Below the pieces are notes generated by a model. The model made no database searches and was not told the origin of the DNA. It saw only the letters and a program-made list of their open reading frames with translations. Position numbers and translations under genes: made by a program. From Paulownia fortunei (taxonomy: Eukaryota > Streptophyta > Magnoliopsida > Lamiales > Paulowniaceae), in assembly GCA_019321725.1 (NCBI GenBank), contig CM033120.1, positions 12,120,278-12,184,277 of the forward strand: 64,000 bases of DNA, written 5' to 3'. Shown one piece after another: positions 63,810 through 64,000 of this stretch (positions are counted from its first letter, which is position 1; each line of letters opens with the position of its first letter).

Positions 63810-63839
63810 TAAGAGGGAGAGGGAGAGGGAGAGGGAGAG
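63810..63839. repeat. (GAGGGA)n repeat in a 5' leader
   Basis: About five GAGGGA/GGGAGA units lie immediately upstream of the ATG at 63,840. Confidence 0.9.
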
Positions 63840-63912
63840 ATGACACCATTACCTGTGGGCGAAGTGGTTCGCACGAAGCTCGTCCGACTGCTCTACTTCG
63901 TCGGAGCAGGAG
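63840..63912 (+). CDS. First exon of an unrecognised gene (runs off window)
   Basis: The ATG at 63,840 opens MTPLPVGEVVRTKLVRLLYFVGAG and the exon appears to end at GGAG/GTACGT (donor at 63,913). The clean start, the strong donor and the site II promoter support a real gene. The peptide is basic then hydrophobic (about 15-23), as at the start of a small membrane-anchored or organellar protein. I do not recognise the family. The next exon lies beyond the window. Confidence 0.5.
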
Positions 63913-64000
63913 GTACGTATACAATCTCTATGCAATTCTTCGTTTTTTTTTTCTTTTTGTTTTTTTTTCCCGTTCTGGTTTCTAATTCAGAGTTTGTGTG

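Larger units (their letters stand above)
62850..63839. other. Divergent intergenic region between ALG2 and the last gene
   Basis: About 1 kb separates the two start codons, which point away from each other. About 63,035-63,330 carries GGGTCGG/GATCGGGT phrases typical of a worn dispersed repeat. The right part holds a duplicated GGCCCA module and a GAGGGA repeat, listed separately. Confidence 0.6.

Overview
The window is nuclear DNA of a flowering plant, most likely a eudicot. The intergenic DNA is very AT-rich, the genes carry many GT-AG introns, there are MITEs and LTR-retrotransposons, and the encoded proteins are plant-type. Gene models below were assembled by reading splice sites and checking that phase is kept across every intron; they were not compared with any database.

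Layout. 1-6.7 kb is AT-rich intergenic DNA with two adjacent MITE-like elements (about 4.3-5.2 kb). 6.9-15.8 kb (+) is a ten-exon gamma-glutamyl hydrolase gene (folate polyglutamate turnover, vacuole). 15.8-20.3 kb is intergenic and holds a 1.2-kb foldback element whose ends look Mutator-like. 20.3-24.7 kb (+) is a tandem cluster of intronless nepenthesin-like aspartic proteases: two full-length genes flanking a truncated copy. 26.1-31.95 kb is a complete but decayed Ty1/copia retrotransposon with two LTRs and a perfect 5-bp target duplication. 32-41 kb is intergenic, with microsatellites, small MITEs and a three-copy G-box cluster. 41.2-42.6 kb (+) is a GIL1-like (DUF641) gene. About 44.5-44.9 kb is a relic of a Ty3/gypsy gag gene, and 45.7-46.1 kb is a Tourist-like MITE. 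46.4-46.7 kb (-) encodes a small secreted peptide precursor with a PIP/PIPL-like C-terminus. 49.8-58.2 kb (+) is a sixteen-exon gene for anaphase-promoting complex subunit 6 (APC6/CDC16). 59.6-62.85 kb (-) is an eight-exon ALG2 mannosyltransferase gene, convergent with APC6. At the right edge (63.84 kb, +) the first exon of an unrecognised small gene begins, divergent from ALG2.

The protein-coding genes are functionally unrelated housekeeping or signalling loci (folate metabolism, cell cycle, N-glycosylation, light/gravity signalling, peptide signalling, proteolysis). There is no operon logic, and I found no convincing new multi-gene system. The points most worth following up are: the protease cluster, where all three copies lack the hydroxyl residue after the second catalytic DTG; the PIP-like peptide gene; the long foldback element; the G-box cluster upstream of the GIL1-like gene; and a duplicated GGCCCA module between ALG2 and the last gene.
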